NCBI GenBank assembly: GCA_019635355.1
Contig: JAHBZQ010000001.1
Location: 310,001 to 374,000, forward strand
Direction of reading: 5' to 3'
DNA from: Rhizobacter sp.
Lineage (GTDB): Bacteria; Pseudomonadota; Gammaproteobacteria; Burkholderiales; Burkholderiaceae_C
Length of the DNA stretch: 64,000 nt
Below are positions 16,305 through 24,722 of the stretch, piece by piece (position 1 is the stretch's first letter; the number at the start of each line of letters is the position of its first letter). Made by a program: the position numbers and the translations under genes. A model generated the notes under the pieces. That model made no database searches. It was not told the DNA's origin and saw nothing but the letters and a program-made list of their open reading frames with translations.

Positions 16305-17042
16305 ATGGCGAAGAAGATTGCATACGTCACCGGGGGCATGGGTGGCATCGGAACCACCATGTGCCAGCGTCTGTACAAGGATGGTTTCACCGTGGTGGCC
16401 GGGTGCGGCCCGAGCCGTGACTTCAAGAAGTGGCTCGATGAGCAGAAGGCGCTCGGCTTCGAGTTCCACGCCTCGGTGGGCAACGTGGGCGACTGGGACT
16501 CCACCGTCGCGGCCTTCCAGAAGACCAAGGCCGAAGTCGGCCCGATCGACGTGCTGGTCAACAACGCCGGCATCACGCGCGACGGCATGTTCCGCAAGAT
16601 GAGCCGCGCCGACTGGGATGCGGTGATCGAGACCAACCTCACCAGCCTCTTCAACGTGACCAAGCAGGTCATCGACGACATGCTGGAAAAGGGCTGGGGC
16701 CGCATCATCAACATCTCGTCCGTCAACGGCGAGAAGGGTCAGTTCGGCCAGACCAACTACTCGGCGGCCAAGGCCGGCATGCACGGCTTCACGATGGCGC
16801 TGGCGCAGGAAGTGGCCAACAAGGGTGTGACGGTCAACACCGTGAGCCCGGGCTACATCGCCACCGACATGGTCAAGGCCATCCGCCAAGACGTGCTCGA
16901 CAAGATCGTGGCCGGCATCCCAGTGAAGCGCCTGGGCACGCCGGAAGACATCGCGTCGATCGTGTCGTGGGTGGCGTCCGATGAATCCGGCTTCGCCACG
17001 GGGGCTGACTTCTCCGTCAACGGCGGCTTGCACATGGGCTGA
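16305..17042 (+). CDS. phaB: Acetoacetyl-CoA reductase
   Basis: This 245-residue short-chain dehydrogenase reduces acetoacetyl-CoA with NADPH to (R)-3-hydroxybutyryl-CoA for PhaC. The nucleotide motif is VTGGMGGIGTTM, the NAG motif VNNAGITRDG, and the catalytic Ser/Tyr/Lys are in NISSVNG and YSAAKAG. CAGGAGAAG precedes the ATG. Its TGA overlaps the next ATG by one base, coupling it to a tRNA-modification gene unrelated to PHB. Confidence 0.96.
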   Translation: MAKKIAYVTGGMGGIGTTMCQRLYKDGFTVVAGCGPSRDFKKWLDEQKALGFEFHASVGNVGDWDSTVAAFQKTKAEVGPIDVLVNNAGITRDGMFRKMSRADWDAVIETNLTSLFNVTKQVIDDMLEKGWGRIINISSVNGEKGQFGQTNYSAAKAGMHGFTMALAQEVANKGVTVNTVSPGYIATDMVKAIRQDVLDKIVAGIPVKRLGTPEDIASIVSWVASDESGFATGADFSVNGGLHMG

Positions 17043-17830
17043 TGCCCATCGTCCATTCCTCGTTCTACAAGTTCGTTGCGCTCGACGACCCGGCTGCAGT
17101 CGCAGCCGGGTTGCGTGCGCTGGCGGGGCCCTTGCTGGGCAGTGTGCTCGTGGCGCACGAAGGCCTCAACGGCGTGCTCGCCGGGCCTGAGGAAGCGCTC
17201 GATGCTTTCGAGCGTGAACTGACCCGTGACCCCCGATTCGCTGGCATGGCCTTCAAGCGAAGCGCCTGCCGCACGCCACCGTTTGCGCGGCTGGCCGTGC
17301 ATGTGAAACCCGAAGTGGTGTCAGTCGGCGTGCCCTATGCGCCGGCCGTGGGCACGCAGCGCACGCCGCAAGAGTGGCGCGAGCTGATCGCACGCGACGA
17401 CGTGGTGGTGCTCGACAACCGCAACAGCTTTGAATATCGCCTCGGCCATTTCGCGGGCGCGGTCGACCCCGGCGTGACGAACTTTCGCGACTTCCCGCGC
17501 TACGTGGCCGAGCATGCGCCGCAGTGGAAGGCGGAAGGCAAGCAGGTCGCGATGTACTGCACGGGCGGCATCCGCTGCGAGAAAACGGCCGCGTGGATGC
17601 AGGACCTCGGCCTCACCGTGCACGAGCTGCAAGGCGGCATCCTCCACTACTTCCAGGCCATGCCCGACGCCGGGCGCGACTGGCAGGGCGAGTGCTTCGT
17701 CTTCGACAACCGCATCGCGCTCGACACCCATCTGCAGCAGACCGACACCACCGCCCAGCAGGTCTACGCCGACGAGCCCGACGGCGAATGGCGGCTCGCG
17801 CGGGCGAAGCGGCTGCATGAAGCCGTCTGA
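17042..17830 (+). CDS. trhO: Rhodanese-domain tRNA uridine hydroxylase, TrhO-like (UPF0176)
   Basis: These 262 residues fit the YceA/TrhO family that, with oxygen, forms 5-hydroxyuridine at tRNA position 34. The N-terminal ferredoxin-like part (YKFVALDDP...LVAHEGLNGVLAG) precedes a rhodanese domain whose active loop is CTGGIRCEKTAAWM. The extra C-terminal zinc-binding part of longer members is short here. It begins on the last base of phaB and overlaps the next gene by 14 bp. The catalytic role is inferred from the family; a plain sulfurtransferase is the alternative. Confidence 0.82.
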   Translation: MPIVHSSFYKFVALDDPAAVAAGLRALAGPLLGSVLVAHEGLNGVLAGPEEALDAFERELTRDPRFAGMAFKRSACRTPPFARLAVHVKPEVVSVGVPYAPAVGTQRTPQEWRELIARDDVVVLDNRNSFEYRLGHFAGAVDPGVTNFRDFPRYVAEHAPQWKAEGKQVAMYCTGGIRCEKTAAWMQDLGLTVHELQGGILHYFQAMPDAGRDWQGECFVFDNRIALDTHLQQTDTTAQQVYADEPDGEWRLARAKRLHEAV

Positions 17831-18719
17831 GCTGCCATTGCCGGTGCGCGATGGGGTGGGCCCGAGCTGTGTCGCTCTGCCGTCGGGTGGCTGGCCCACG
17901 ATCGCAGCCTTCCTGATCGAGCGCTTTGACCGCATCGACGCGGCCACCTGGCGATCGCGCATCGACGCAGGCGAAGTGGTCGATGCTCGCGGCCAACGGG
18001 TACGTCACGACACACCCTACGAGCCGAACCTCAAGGTCTATTACTACCGCAGCCCGCCGGCCGAGCGGCCGTTCCCGCAACAGGAATCGGTGCTGTATCA
18101 AGACGACTGGATCGTCGTCGCCGACAAACCGCACTTCATGCCGGTGACACCTTCGGGCCGGCACCTGCACGAGACGCTGCTGGTACGTCTGAAGCGCAGG
18201 CTCGGCATCGACACGCTCGCACCCGTGCACCGCATCGACCGCGACACCGCCGGACTCGTGCTCTTCAGCGTGCAGCCGCAGACGCGAGGCGCTTACCAAT
18301 CAGTGTTTCGCGAGCGCAGCGCCCGCAAGGTCTACGAGGCGATTGCGCCGCTGCGGCCCGATCTCGAATGGCCGATGACGCTGCGCAACCGGCTGGTCGA
18401 CGGCGACAACTTCATGACCATGCGCGAGGAGCCTGGCGAGCCGAACAGCGAAACGCTGATCGAGCTGGTGGAGGCAAAGGGCGGCTTCGGCCGCTATCGC
18501 CTGCAACCGCTGAGCGGCAAGCGGCACCAGCTGCGGGTTCACATGGCGGGGCTGGGGCTCCCCTTGGTGAACGACGGGATCTACCCCGTGTTGCTGCCCG
18601 AGTGCGAGGTGCCGGACTTTGACAAGCCGCTGCAGCTCGTCGCGCGTGAACTGCAGTTCACCGACCCGGTGACGGGCGCGTCACGTTCGTTCGAGAGCGC
18701 TTACCGCTTGGCGCTGTAG
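17817..18719 (+). CDS. RluA-family pseudouridine synthase
   Basis: This 300-residue enzyme should isomerise uridine to pseudouridine in rRNA or tRNA. The catalytic Asp141 is in the HRIDRDTAGL motif. RYRLQPLSGKRHQLRVHM and LGLPLVNDGIYP are further family signatures. ATG 17817 lies inside the end of trhO, so the two RNA-modification genes are translationally coupled. No S4 domain is evident. The target base cannot be deduced. The last 19 bases overlap convergent psd. Confidence 0.87.
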   Translation: MKPSELPLPVRDGVGPSCVALPSGGWPTIAAFLIERFDRIDAATWRSRIDAGEVVDARGQRVRHDTPYEPNLKVYYYRSPPAERPFPQQESVLYQDDWIVVADKPHFMPVTPSGRHLHETLLVRLKRRLGIDTLAPVHRIDRDTAGLVLFSVQPQTRGAYQSVFRERSARKVYEAIAPLRPDLEWPMTLRNRLVDGDNFMTMREEPGEPNSETLIELVEAKGGFGRYRLQPLSGKRHQLRVHMAGLGLPLVNDGIYPVLLPECEVPDFDKPLQLVARELQFTDPVTGASRSFESAYRLAL

Positions 18720-19567
18720 TTCGCCATGACCTCGCCGAGGCGAATGGCACCACCGGGCTGCCACGCGCTGTTGAACGCGAGGTCGCCCTTGGGGAAGAGC
18801 ATCACGACCGTCGAGCCGAGCAGGAAGCGGCCCATCTCCTCGCCTTGCTTGAGGAACACCGGCTTGTCGCCCGGGTTGGCGGGGTAGCGCCATTCGCGCA
18901 CCTTCGTCACACGCGGCGGGTTCACCACCCCGTGCCACACGGTCGCCATGCTGCCGACGATGGTCGCGCCCACCAGCACCAGCACGAAGGGGCCGCGTGG
19001 GCCTTCGAACACGCACACCACGCGCTCGTTGCGCGCGAAAAGCCCGGGCACACCGCGCGCCGTGGTCGGGTTGACCGAAAACAGGTCGCCCGGCACGTGG
19101 ATCATCCGTGTGAGCGTGCCGTCGCAGGGCATGTGGATGCGGTGGTAGTCGCGTGGGCTCAGGTAGAGCGTCGCGAAATGGCCGTCGTCGAACTGCGTGG
19201 CGAGGCCCGCGTCGCCACCGACGAGTGCGGTGGTGGTGTAGCGGTGGCCCTTGGCCTGGAAGATCAGGTCGCGTTCGATGGGGCCGAACTGGCTGATGGC
19301 GCCGTCGACCGGGCAGATCAGGTCGGCCTGCGCGATCGGCCGCGCGCCGGGCTTGAGCGCACGGGTGAAGAACTCGTTGAAGCTCGGGTAGCTCGCGATG
19401 TCGGGGTTGGCCGCCTCGCTCATGTCGACCTTGTAACGCTTCACGAACCACGCCACGAAATTCGTCGTCAACCGGCCCGCGCGGGCCGAGGCCCCTTTGC
19501 CGGCCAACGACGTTAGCGGGCCTTTGGGCAGCAGGTACTGGGGCAGAACGGCGAATCGGTCGGACAC
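18701..19567 (-). CDS. psd: Phosphatidylserine decarboxylase proenzyme
   Basis: This 288-residue protein makes phosphatidylethanolamine from phosphatidylserine at the inner membrane. The self-cleavage motif LGST (in RFLLGSTVVML) generates the pyruvoyl group on the alpha chain. SYPSFNEFFTRALKPGARPI, CPVDGAISQFG and YLSPRDYHRIHMPCDG are typical of the E. coli-like Psd group. It stands alone on the minus strand, divergent from ahpC. Confidence 0.96.
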   Translation of the reverse strand: MSDRFAVLPQYLLPKGPLTSLAGKGASARAGRLTTNFVAWFVKRYKVDMSEAANPDIASYPSFNEFFTRALKPGARPIAQADLICPVDGAISQFGPIERDLIFQAKGHRYTTTALVGGDAGLATQFDDGHFATLYLSPRDYHRIHMPCDGTLTRMIHVPGDLFSVNPTTARGVPGLFARNERVVCVFEGPRGPFVLVLVGATIVGSMATVWHGVVNPPRVTKVREWRYPANPGDKPVFLKQGEEMGRFLLGSTVVMLFPKGDLAFNSAWQPGGAIRLGEVMANYSAKR

Positions 19568-19674
19568 GGCAAACCTCGGCGGCGGTCGTCAAAGCGGGAG
19601 GCGGATTCTAGGCAGGCAGCGGGCGTGCCCGGGCGTTCGGCTTGCCGCGTGTTGCGGGCGAGGGTGCAGGGTGA

Positions 19675-19740
19675 ATAGCTGTTTGCAATTGAGTGGCTTG
19701 ATTTAATCAATTGGCTCAATGATGCGCTGCACCGTAACAT
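19675..19740 (+). promoter_or_regulatory. ahpC promoter with OxyR-like tetrad and large dyad
   Basis: Four tetranucleotides are spaced 11 bp apart: ATAG 19675, CAAT 19686, CTTG 19697 and CAAT 19708, which fits the ATAG-N7-CTAT-N7-ATAG-N7-CTAT layout of OxyR sites only loosely. Overlapping this, ATTGAG-N4-TTGATT-T-AATCAA-N4-CTCAAT (19688-19720) is fully symmetrical in its half-sites. A possible promoter follows: TTGGCT 19711-19716, an 18-bp spacer and TAACAT 19735-19740. A LysR-type regulator is likely; OxyR is the natural candidate for ahpCF. Confidence 0.55.
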
Positions 19741-19823
19741 CGACCCCGGTTCGACGCCTGGAGGCCGCTGCCGACAGGTCGTTCTGAAGCCTTTTCCACC
19801 CATCTCTCATCAGGAGGCGAACA

Positions 19824-20387
19824 ATGTCCATCATCAACACGCAAGTCCCCGAGTTCAAGACCCAGGCTTTCCTCAACGGCAAGTTCATCGACGTCAGCAA
19901 CGAAACGCTGAAGGGCAAGTGGTCCGTGCTGATCTTCATGCCGGCGGCCTTCACCTTCAACTGCCCGACGGAAGTGGAAGATGCTGCCGACAACTACGCC
20001 GAATTCCAGAAGCTCGGCGCCGAGGTCTACATCGTCACGACCGACACGCACTTCTCGCACAAGGTGTGGCACGAGACCTCGCCGGCCGTCGGCAAGGCGA
20101 AGTTCCCGCTGGTGGGCGACCCCACCCACACGCTGACCAACGCTTTCGGCGTGCACATCCCCGAAGAAGGCCTGGCCCTGCGCGGCACCTTCGTGATCAA
20201 CCCCGAGGGCGTGATCAAGACGGCCGAAGTGCACTCGAACGAGATCGCCCGTGACGTGAAGGAAACGCTGCGCAAGCTGAAGGCAGCCCAGTACACCGCC
20301 GCCCACCCCGGCCAGGTCTGCCCGGCCAAGTGGAACGAAGGCGCCAAGACGATCACCCCGTCGCTCGACCTCGTTGGCAAGATCTAA
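19824..20387 (+). CDS. ahpC: Alkyl hydroperoxide reductase peroxiredoxin subunit
   Basis: This 187-residue typical 2-Cys peroxiredoxin reduces hydroperoxides, hydrogen peroxide and peroxynitrite. The peroxidatic Cys47 is in FNCPTE and the resolving Cys166 in GQVCPAKW. CAGGAGGCGAAC precedes the ATG. It is followed after 80 bp, which include a strong hairpin, by its dedicated reductase ahpF, so ahpC is probably made in excess. Confidence 0.97.
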   Translation: MSIINTQVPEFKTQAFLNGKFIDVSNETLKGKWSVLIFMPAAFTFNCPTEVEDAADNYAEFQKLGAEVYIVTTDTHFSHKVWHETSPAVGKAKFPLVGDPTHTLTNAFGVHIPEEGLALRGTFVINPEGVIKTAEVHSNEIARDVKETLRKLKAAQYTAAHPGQVCPAKWNEGAKTITPSLDLVGKI

Positions 20388-20413
20388 GCGGTACCTGTTG
20401 TCCCTGTAGTACC

Positions 20414-20436
20414 GAGCCCGCCCGCGTGGCGGGCTC
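20414..20436 (+). terminator. Hairpin between ahpC and ahpF (attenuator or partial terminator)
   Basis: GAGCCCGCC (20414-20422) pairs perfectly with GGCGGGCTC (20428-20436) across a 5-nt loop. There is no U-run after it, so it is more likely to lower read-through or protect the ahpC mRNA 3' end than to stop transcription fully. Confidence 0.55.
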
Positions 20437-20467
20437 ACCCCGAATTCAGTCGTTCAGGAGTACCACC

Positions 20468-22021
20468 ATGTTGGATGCCACCCTCACAGCCCAGTTGAAG
20501 GCCTACCTCGAGCGGGTCCGCGAGCCGTTCGAGATGGTGGCCTCGCTGGACGATTCGCAGAACGCGCGCGACATGCGCGAGCTGCTCGAAGAGATCACCG
20601 CGCTCTCGCCGCAGATCACGCTGCGCACCGACGGGCAGGACGCGCGCCGCCCGTCCTTCGCGCTCAATCGCCTCGGCGCGAACATGAGCCTGCGCTTCGC
20701 CGCCATCCCCCTCGGCCACGAGTTCACCTCGCTCGTGTTGGCCCTGTTGTGGGTGGGCGGCCATCCGCCCAAGGCCGAGCAAGGCGTGATCGACCAGATC
20801 AAGGCCCTCGACGGTGACTACACCTTCGAGGTCTACATGTCGCTGACCTGCCACAACTGCCCCGACGTCGTGCAGGCGCTGAGCCTGATGGCCGTGCTCA
20901 ACCCGAAGGTGAAGGTCACCATCGTCGACGGCGGCCTGTTCCAGAAGGAAGTGGAAGACCGCCAGGTGATGGCCGTGCCGGCCGTCTTCCTCAACGGTCA
21001 GATGTTCGCCTCGGGCCGCATGACGGTCGAAGAGATCGTGGCCAAGCTCGACACCAAGGCCGGTGAACGCGAAGCCGCCAAGCTCGACGCCCGCGCACCG
21101 TATGACGTGCTGGTGGTCGGCGGTGGCCCTGCCGGCGCCGCGGCGGCGGTGTATGCGGCGCGCAAGGGCATCCGCACGGGTGTCGCGGCTGAGCGTTTCG
21201 GTGGCCAGGTGAACGACACGCTGGCGATCGAGAACTACATCTCGGTGCTCGAGACCGACGGGCCGAAATTCGCCATGTCACTGGAGCAGCACGTGAAGGC
21301 CTACGACGTCGACGTGATCAACCTGCAGCGCGCCGAGAAGCTCATTCCGGCGGCGCAGCCGGGTGGCCTGATCGAAGTGCAGTTCGCAAGCGGCGGCTCG
21401 CTCAAGAGCAAGACGGTGATCATTTCCACCGGCGCGCGCTGGCGCAACGTCAACGTGCCCGGCGAGCAGGAGTACAAGAACAAGGGCGTGGCCTATTGCC
21501 CGCACTGCGACGGTCCGCTCTTCAAGGGCAAGCGCGTCTCGGTGATCGGCGGCGGCAACTCCGGCGTCGAGGCGGCCATCGACCTGGCCGGTGTGGTCGA
21601 GCACGTGACGCTCTTCGAATTTGCCGACAAGCTGCGTGCCGATGCCGTGCTCGTGAAGAAGCTCGAAAGCCTGCCCAACGTGGTGATCCACACCAACGCG
21701 CAGACGACCGATATCACTGGAGATGGCCAGAAGGTCAACGGCCTGACCTACACCGACCGTGCGACCGGCGAGTCGAAGCACGTTGAGCTCGAGGGTGTGT
21801 TTGTGCAGATCGGCCTCGTGCCCAACACCGAGTGGCTGAAGGGCACGGTGGAGCTGTCTCGCTTCGGCGAGATCGTGGTCGATGCGAAGGGTGCGACCTC
21901 GGTGCCGGGCGTGTTTGCAGCGGGCGACGTGACGACCGTGCCGTTCAAGCAGATCATCATCGCGGCCGGTGATGGTGCGAAGGCGGCGCTGGGTGCGTTC
22001 GATCACCTCATGCGCAGCTGA
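20468..22021 (+). CDS. ahpF: Alkyl hydroperoxide reductase subunit F (NADH:peroxiredoxin reductase)
   Basis: This 517-residue flavoprotein passes electrons from NADH through FAD and two disulfides to AhpC. Two N-terminal thioredoxin-like folds carry CHNC at residues 128-131. The thioredoxin-reductase-like part has the FAD motif VVGGGPAGAAAA, the redox pair CPHC at 344-347 and the NADH motif VIGGGNSGVEAA. AGGAG lies about 10 bases before ATG 20468. The gene closes the ahp operon. Confidence 0.97.
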   Translation: MLDATLTAQLKAYLERVREPFEMVASLDDSQNARDMRELLEEITALSPQITLRTDGQDARRPSFALNRLGANMSLRFAAIPLGHEFTSLVLALLWVGGHPPKAEQGVIDQIKALDGDYTFEVYMSLTCHNCPDVVQALSLMAVLNPKVKVTIVDGGLFQKEVEDRQVMAVPAVFLNGQMFASGRMTVEEIVAKLDTKAGEREAAKLDARAPYDVLVVGGGPAGAAAAVYAARKGIRTGVAAERFGGQVNDTLAIENYISVLETDGPKFAMSLEQHVKAYDVDVINLQRAEKLIPAAQPGGLIEVQFASGGSLKSKTVIISTGARWRNVNVPGEQEYKNKGVAYCPHCDGPLFKGKRVSVIGGGNSGVEAAIDLAGVVEHVTLFEFADKLRADAVLVKKLESLPNVVIHTNAQTTDITGDGQKVNGLTYTDRATGESKHVELEGVFVQIGLVPNTEWLKGTVELSRFGEIVVDAKGATSVPGVFAAGDVTTVPFKQIIIAAGDGAKAALGAFDHLMRS

Positions 22022-22036
22022 TCGGTCGATCCCCAT

Positions 22037-22088
22037 CCGTTCGGGCTGAGCCAGTCGAAGGGCCCTTCGACAAGCTCAGGGCGAACGG
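22037..22088. repeat. 52-bp imperfect REP-like palindrome between ahpF and glnD
   Basis: Two 26-bp arms meet at GGG|CCC. The left arm begins CCGTTCGGGCTGAGCC and the right ends GCTCAGGGCGAACGG; 22 of 26 positions pair. It sits exactly between the stops of two convergent genes. The GTTCG...GAGC...TCGAAGGG core is, from memory, a widely scattered intergenic repeat in GC-rich proteobacteria. It may serve as a bidirectional terminator. Confidence 0.75.
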
Positions 22089-22095
22089 AGCGCGG

Positions 22096-24711
22096 TCAAG
22101 GTGTGATCGCGTCCAGCAACTCGCTCTCGACCTGCAACTGCAGCCGGTTCTGCTGCAGGGCTGAACCGTCGATCAGGAAGGTGTCTTCCACCCGCTCGCC
22201 AAGCGTCGTGATCTTGGCGAGCTGCAGGTTGATGTGGTGCTGCGCCAGCACCCGCGCGATGGAGTACAGCAGGCCCGACCGGTCGCTGGTCGACACACCG
22301 AGCAGCCAGCGCTGGCCGCGCTCGTCGGGGCGCAACGTCACGCGCGGCGTGATCGGGAACGACTTCACCCGGCGCGACAGCCGCCCGCGTGACGGCTCTG
22401 GCAGCGGCCCTTCGGCCTTCAACGCCTCCGTGGCCTGCGTCTCCACCAGCGAGATCAGGTCGCGGTAGTGGTGATCGAGCGTCGGGCTGATGACCTGGAA
22501 GGTGTCGAGCGCATAGCCCGCTTTCGTCGTGTGAATCTTGGCGTCGAGGATGTTGAAGCCGGCGCTGTCGAAGTAGCCGCAGATGCGGGCGAAGAGGTCG
22601 GGCCGGTCGGGCGCGTAGACCAGCACCTGCAGGCCTTCCCCGAGCGACGAGAGCCGCGCCCGCACCACCGGCTCTTTCGAGTCGACGTGGCGGAACAGCG
22701 AGCGTGCATGCCAGGCGATGTCGCCCGCATCGTGGCGCACGAAGTAGCTGAGCTCCAGCGTGTTCCACAGCGGCCCCTCGGTGCCGGGCAGCAGCGAATA
22801 GAGGTTGAGCGTGTGCCGCGCTTCCTGCTTGCGCGACTCGATCTCCGCGTCGACGTTGGGCCGTGCCCCACCGAGCGCGCGCAGCGTGAGCCGGTACAGG
22901 TCTTCCAGCAGCTTGCCTTTCCAGGCGTTCCACACTTTGGGGCTGGTGCCGCGGATGTCGGCGACCGTGAGCAGGTACAACGCGGTGAGGCGCCGCTCTG
23001 TGCCCACGAGCTTGGCGAAGCCTTCGATCACCTCGGGGTCGCTCAGGTCTTCCTTCTGGGCGATGCGCGACATGGTCAGGTGCCCCTTGACCAGGAACTC
23101 GCACAGCTGCGTGTCGTCGCGCGTCAACCCGTGGTCGCGGCAGAAGCGGCGCACTTCGGTGGCGCCGAGGTCGGAGTGGTCGCCGCCGCGGCCCTTGGCC
23201 ACGTCGTGGAAGAGGGCGGCGATGTAGAGCACCCACGGCCGGTCGAAGGTCGACGCGAGCTGCGAGCAGAACGGGTACTCGTGCGCGTGGTCGGCGATGA
23301 AGAATCGGCGCACGTTGCGCAGCACCATCAGGATGTGCTGGTCCACGGTGTAGACGTGGAAGAGGTCGTGCTGCATCTGGCCGACGATGCGGCGGAAGAC
23401 CCACAGATAGCGCCCCAGCACCGAGGTCTGGTTCATCAGCCGGAAGGCGTGCGTCTGGCCTTCGGGCTGCTGCAGGATCTCCATGAAGGTGTGGCGGTTC
23501 ACCGGGTCGCGGCGGAACTCGCCGTCCATCACCTCGCGGGCGTTGTAGAGCGCGCGCAGCGTGCGGGCCGAGAGGCCTTCGATGCCGTGCGTCTGCTGGA
23601 AGACGAGGAAGGTCTCGAGGATGGCGTGCGGGTTGCGCTCGTAGAGGTCGTCGCTCGCCACCTCCAACATGCCGCCGCGGTCGAGGAAGCGCTCGTTGAT
23701 CGGCTGCATCGGTGCATCGGCCACGCCGTGGATGCGCTCCTCGATGTTGAGGATCAGGATGTGGTTGAGCTGCGCCACGGCCTTCGCCGCCCAGTAGTAG
23801 CGGCGCATCAGCACTTCGCTCACCCGCTGGCCCTTGGGCGCGGTGTAGCCGAAGCTCTCGGCCACGGCGGTCTGCAGGTCGAACACGAGGCGGTCTTCGC
23901 GCCGGCCGGCCACCATGTGCAGCCGCGCGCGGATGAGGCGCAGCACGCCTTCGTTGCGCTGCAACTGCTTCACCTCGAAGGGCGTGATCAGGCCCTTGGC
24001 GGCCAGCTCCGTCCAGCTGCGGCCGAGGCCTGCGGCGCGCGCCACCCAGATCAGCACCTGCAGGTCGCGCAAGCCACCGGGGCTTTCCTTGCAGTTGGGC
24101 TCCAGCGAGTAGGGCGTGTCTTCGTACTTCTGGTGGCGCTGGCGCATCTCGAGCGTCTTGGCGCGGAAGAAGGCCTTCGGGTCCATCGCCGCGTCATAGG
24201 CGCGGCGGAAGTGGGTGTAGAGCTTTTTCGAGCCACACAGCGGGCGCGATTCGAGCAGCGCCGTCTGCACAGTGACGTCGTTTTCACTCTCGGCGATGCA
24301 CTCGGCCACGGTGCGCACGCTGGAGCCGATCTCCAGGCCGATGTCCCAGCAGGCGGTGATGAAGCCTTCGATCGAGGACTTGAGTGCGTCGTTGGCGCCG
24401 ATCGTCGAATGCTCGGGCGGCAGCAGCACCAGCACGTCCACATCCGAGTGCGGGTACAGCTCGCCGCGGCCGTAGCCACCCACGGCCACCAGTGCCGCGC
24501 CGGGCGGCATGAGTGCGTGTTCCCACAGCTCGGCGAGGGTCTGGTCGACGTGGCGGGCCAGGGCGCGCACGAGGCGACTGGCGGCAGTGGCCGAAGGCCG
24601 CGATTCGCGGAAGTGATTGAGCAGTGCCGCCTTGCCCTCGCGGAAGCGCGCGCGCTGCTCGCTGATGCTGCGCCCGGCTGGGGCGCTCTGGATCTCGGCC
24701 ACGACCGCCAC
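22096..24711 (-). CDS. glnD: Bifunctional uridylyltransferase/uridylyl-removing enzyme GlnD
   Basis: These 871 residues sense glutamine and modify PII proteins. The nucleotidyltransferase domain shows GGYGRGELYPHSDVDVLVL. A linker and an HD domain (LYIAALFHDVAKGRGGDHS) for uridylyl removal follow, then two C-terminal ACT domains (PDRPDLFARICGYFDSAGFN and SDRSGLLYSIARVLAQHHIN). No ATG fits the N-terminus; GTG 24711, 11 bp after the map stop, gives a normal family length, and GTG 24702 is an alternative. Co-transcription with map is likely. Confidence 0.95.
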   Translation of the reverse strand: MAVVAEIQSAPAGRSISEQRARFREGKAALLNHFRESRPSATAASRLVRALARHVDQTLAELWEHALMPPGAALVAVGGYGRGELYPHSDVDVLVLLPPEHSTIGANDALKSSIEGFITACWDIGLEIGSSVRTVAECIAESENDVTVQTALLESRPLCGSKKLYTHFRRAYDAAMDPKAFFRAKTLEMRQRHQKYEDTPYSLEPNCKESPGGLRDLQVLIWVARAAGLGRSWTELAAKGLITPFEVKQLQRNEGVLRLIRARLHMVAGRREDRLVFDLQTAVAESFGYTAPKGQRVSEVLMRRYYWAAKAVAQLNHILILNIEERIHGVADAPMQPINERFLDRGGMLEVASDDLYERNPHAILETFLVFQQTHGIEGLSARTLRALYNAREVMDGEFRRDPVNRHTFMEILQQPEGQTHAFRLMNQTSVLGRYLWVFRRIVGQMQHDLFHVYTVDQHILMVLRNVRRFFIADHAHEYPFCSQLASTFDRPWVLYIAALFHDVAKGRGGDHSDLGATEVRRFCRDHGLTRDDTQLCEFLVKGHLTMSRIAQKEDLSDPEVIEGFAKLVGTERRLTALYLLTVADIRGTSPKVWNAWKGKLLEDLYRLTLRALGGARPNVDAEIESRKQEARHTLNLYSLLPGTEGPLWNTLELSYFVRHDAGDIAWHARSLFRHVDSKEPVVRARLSSLGEGLQVLVYAPDRPDLFARICGYFDSAGFNILDAKIHTTKAGYALDTFQVISPTLDHHYRDLISLVETQATEALKAEGPLPEPSRGRLSRRVKSFPITPRVTLRPDERGQRWLLGVSTSDRSGLLYSIARVLAQHHINLQLAKITTLGERVEDTFLIDGSALQQNRLQLQVESELLDAITP

Positions 24712-24722
24712 GGGCCGCTCGC

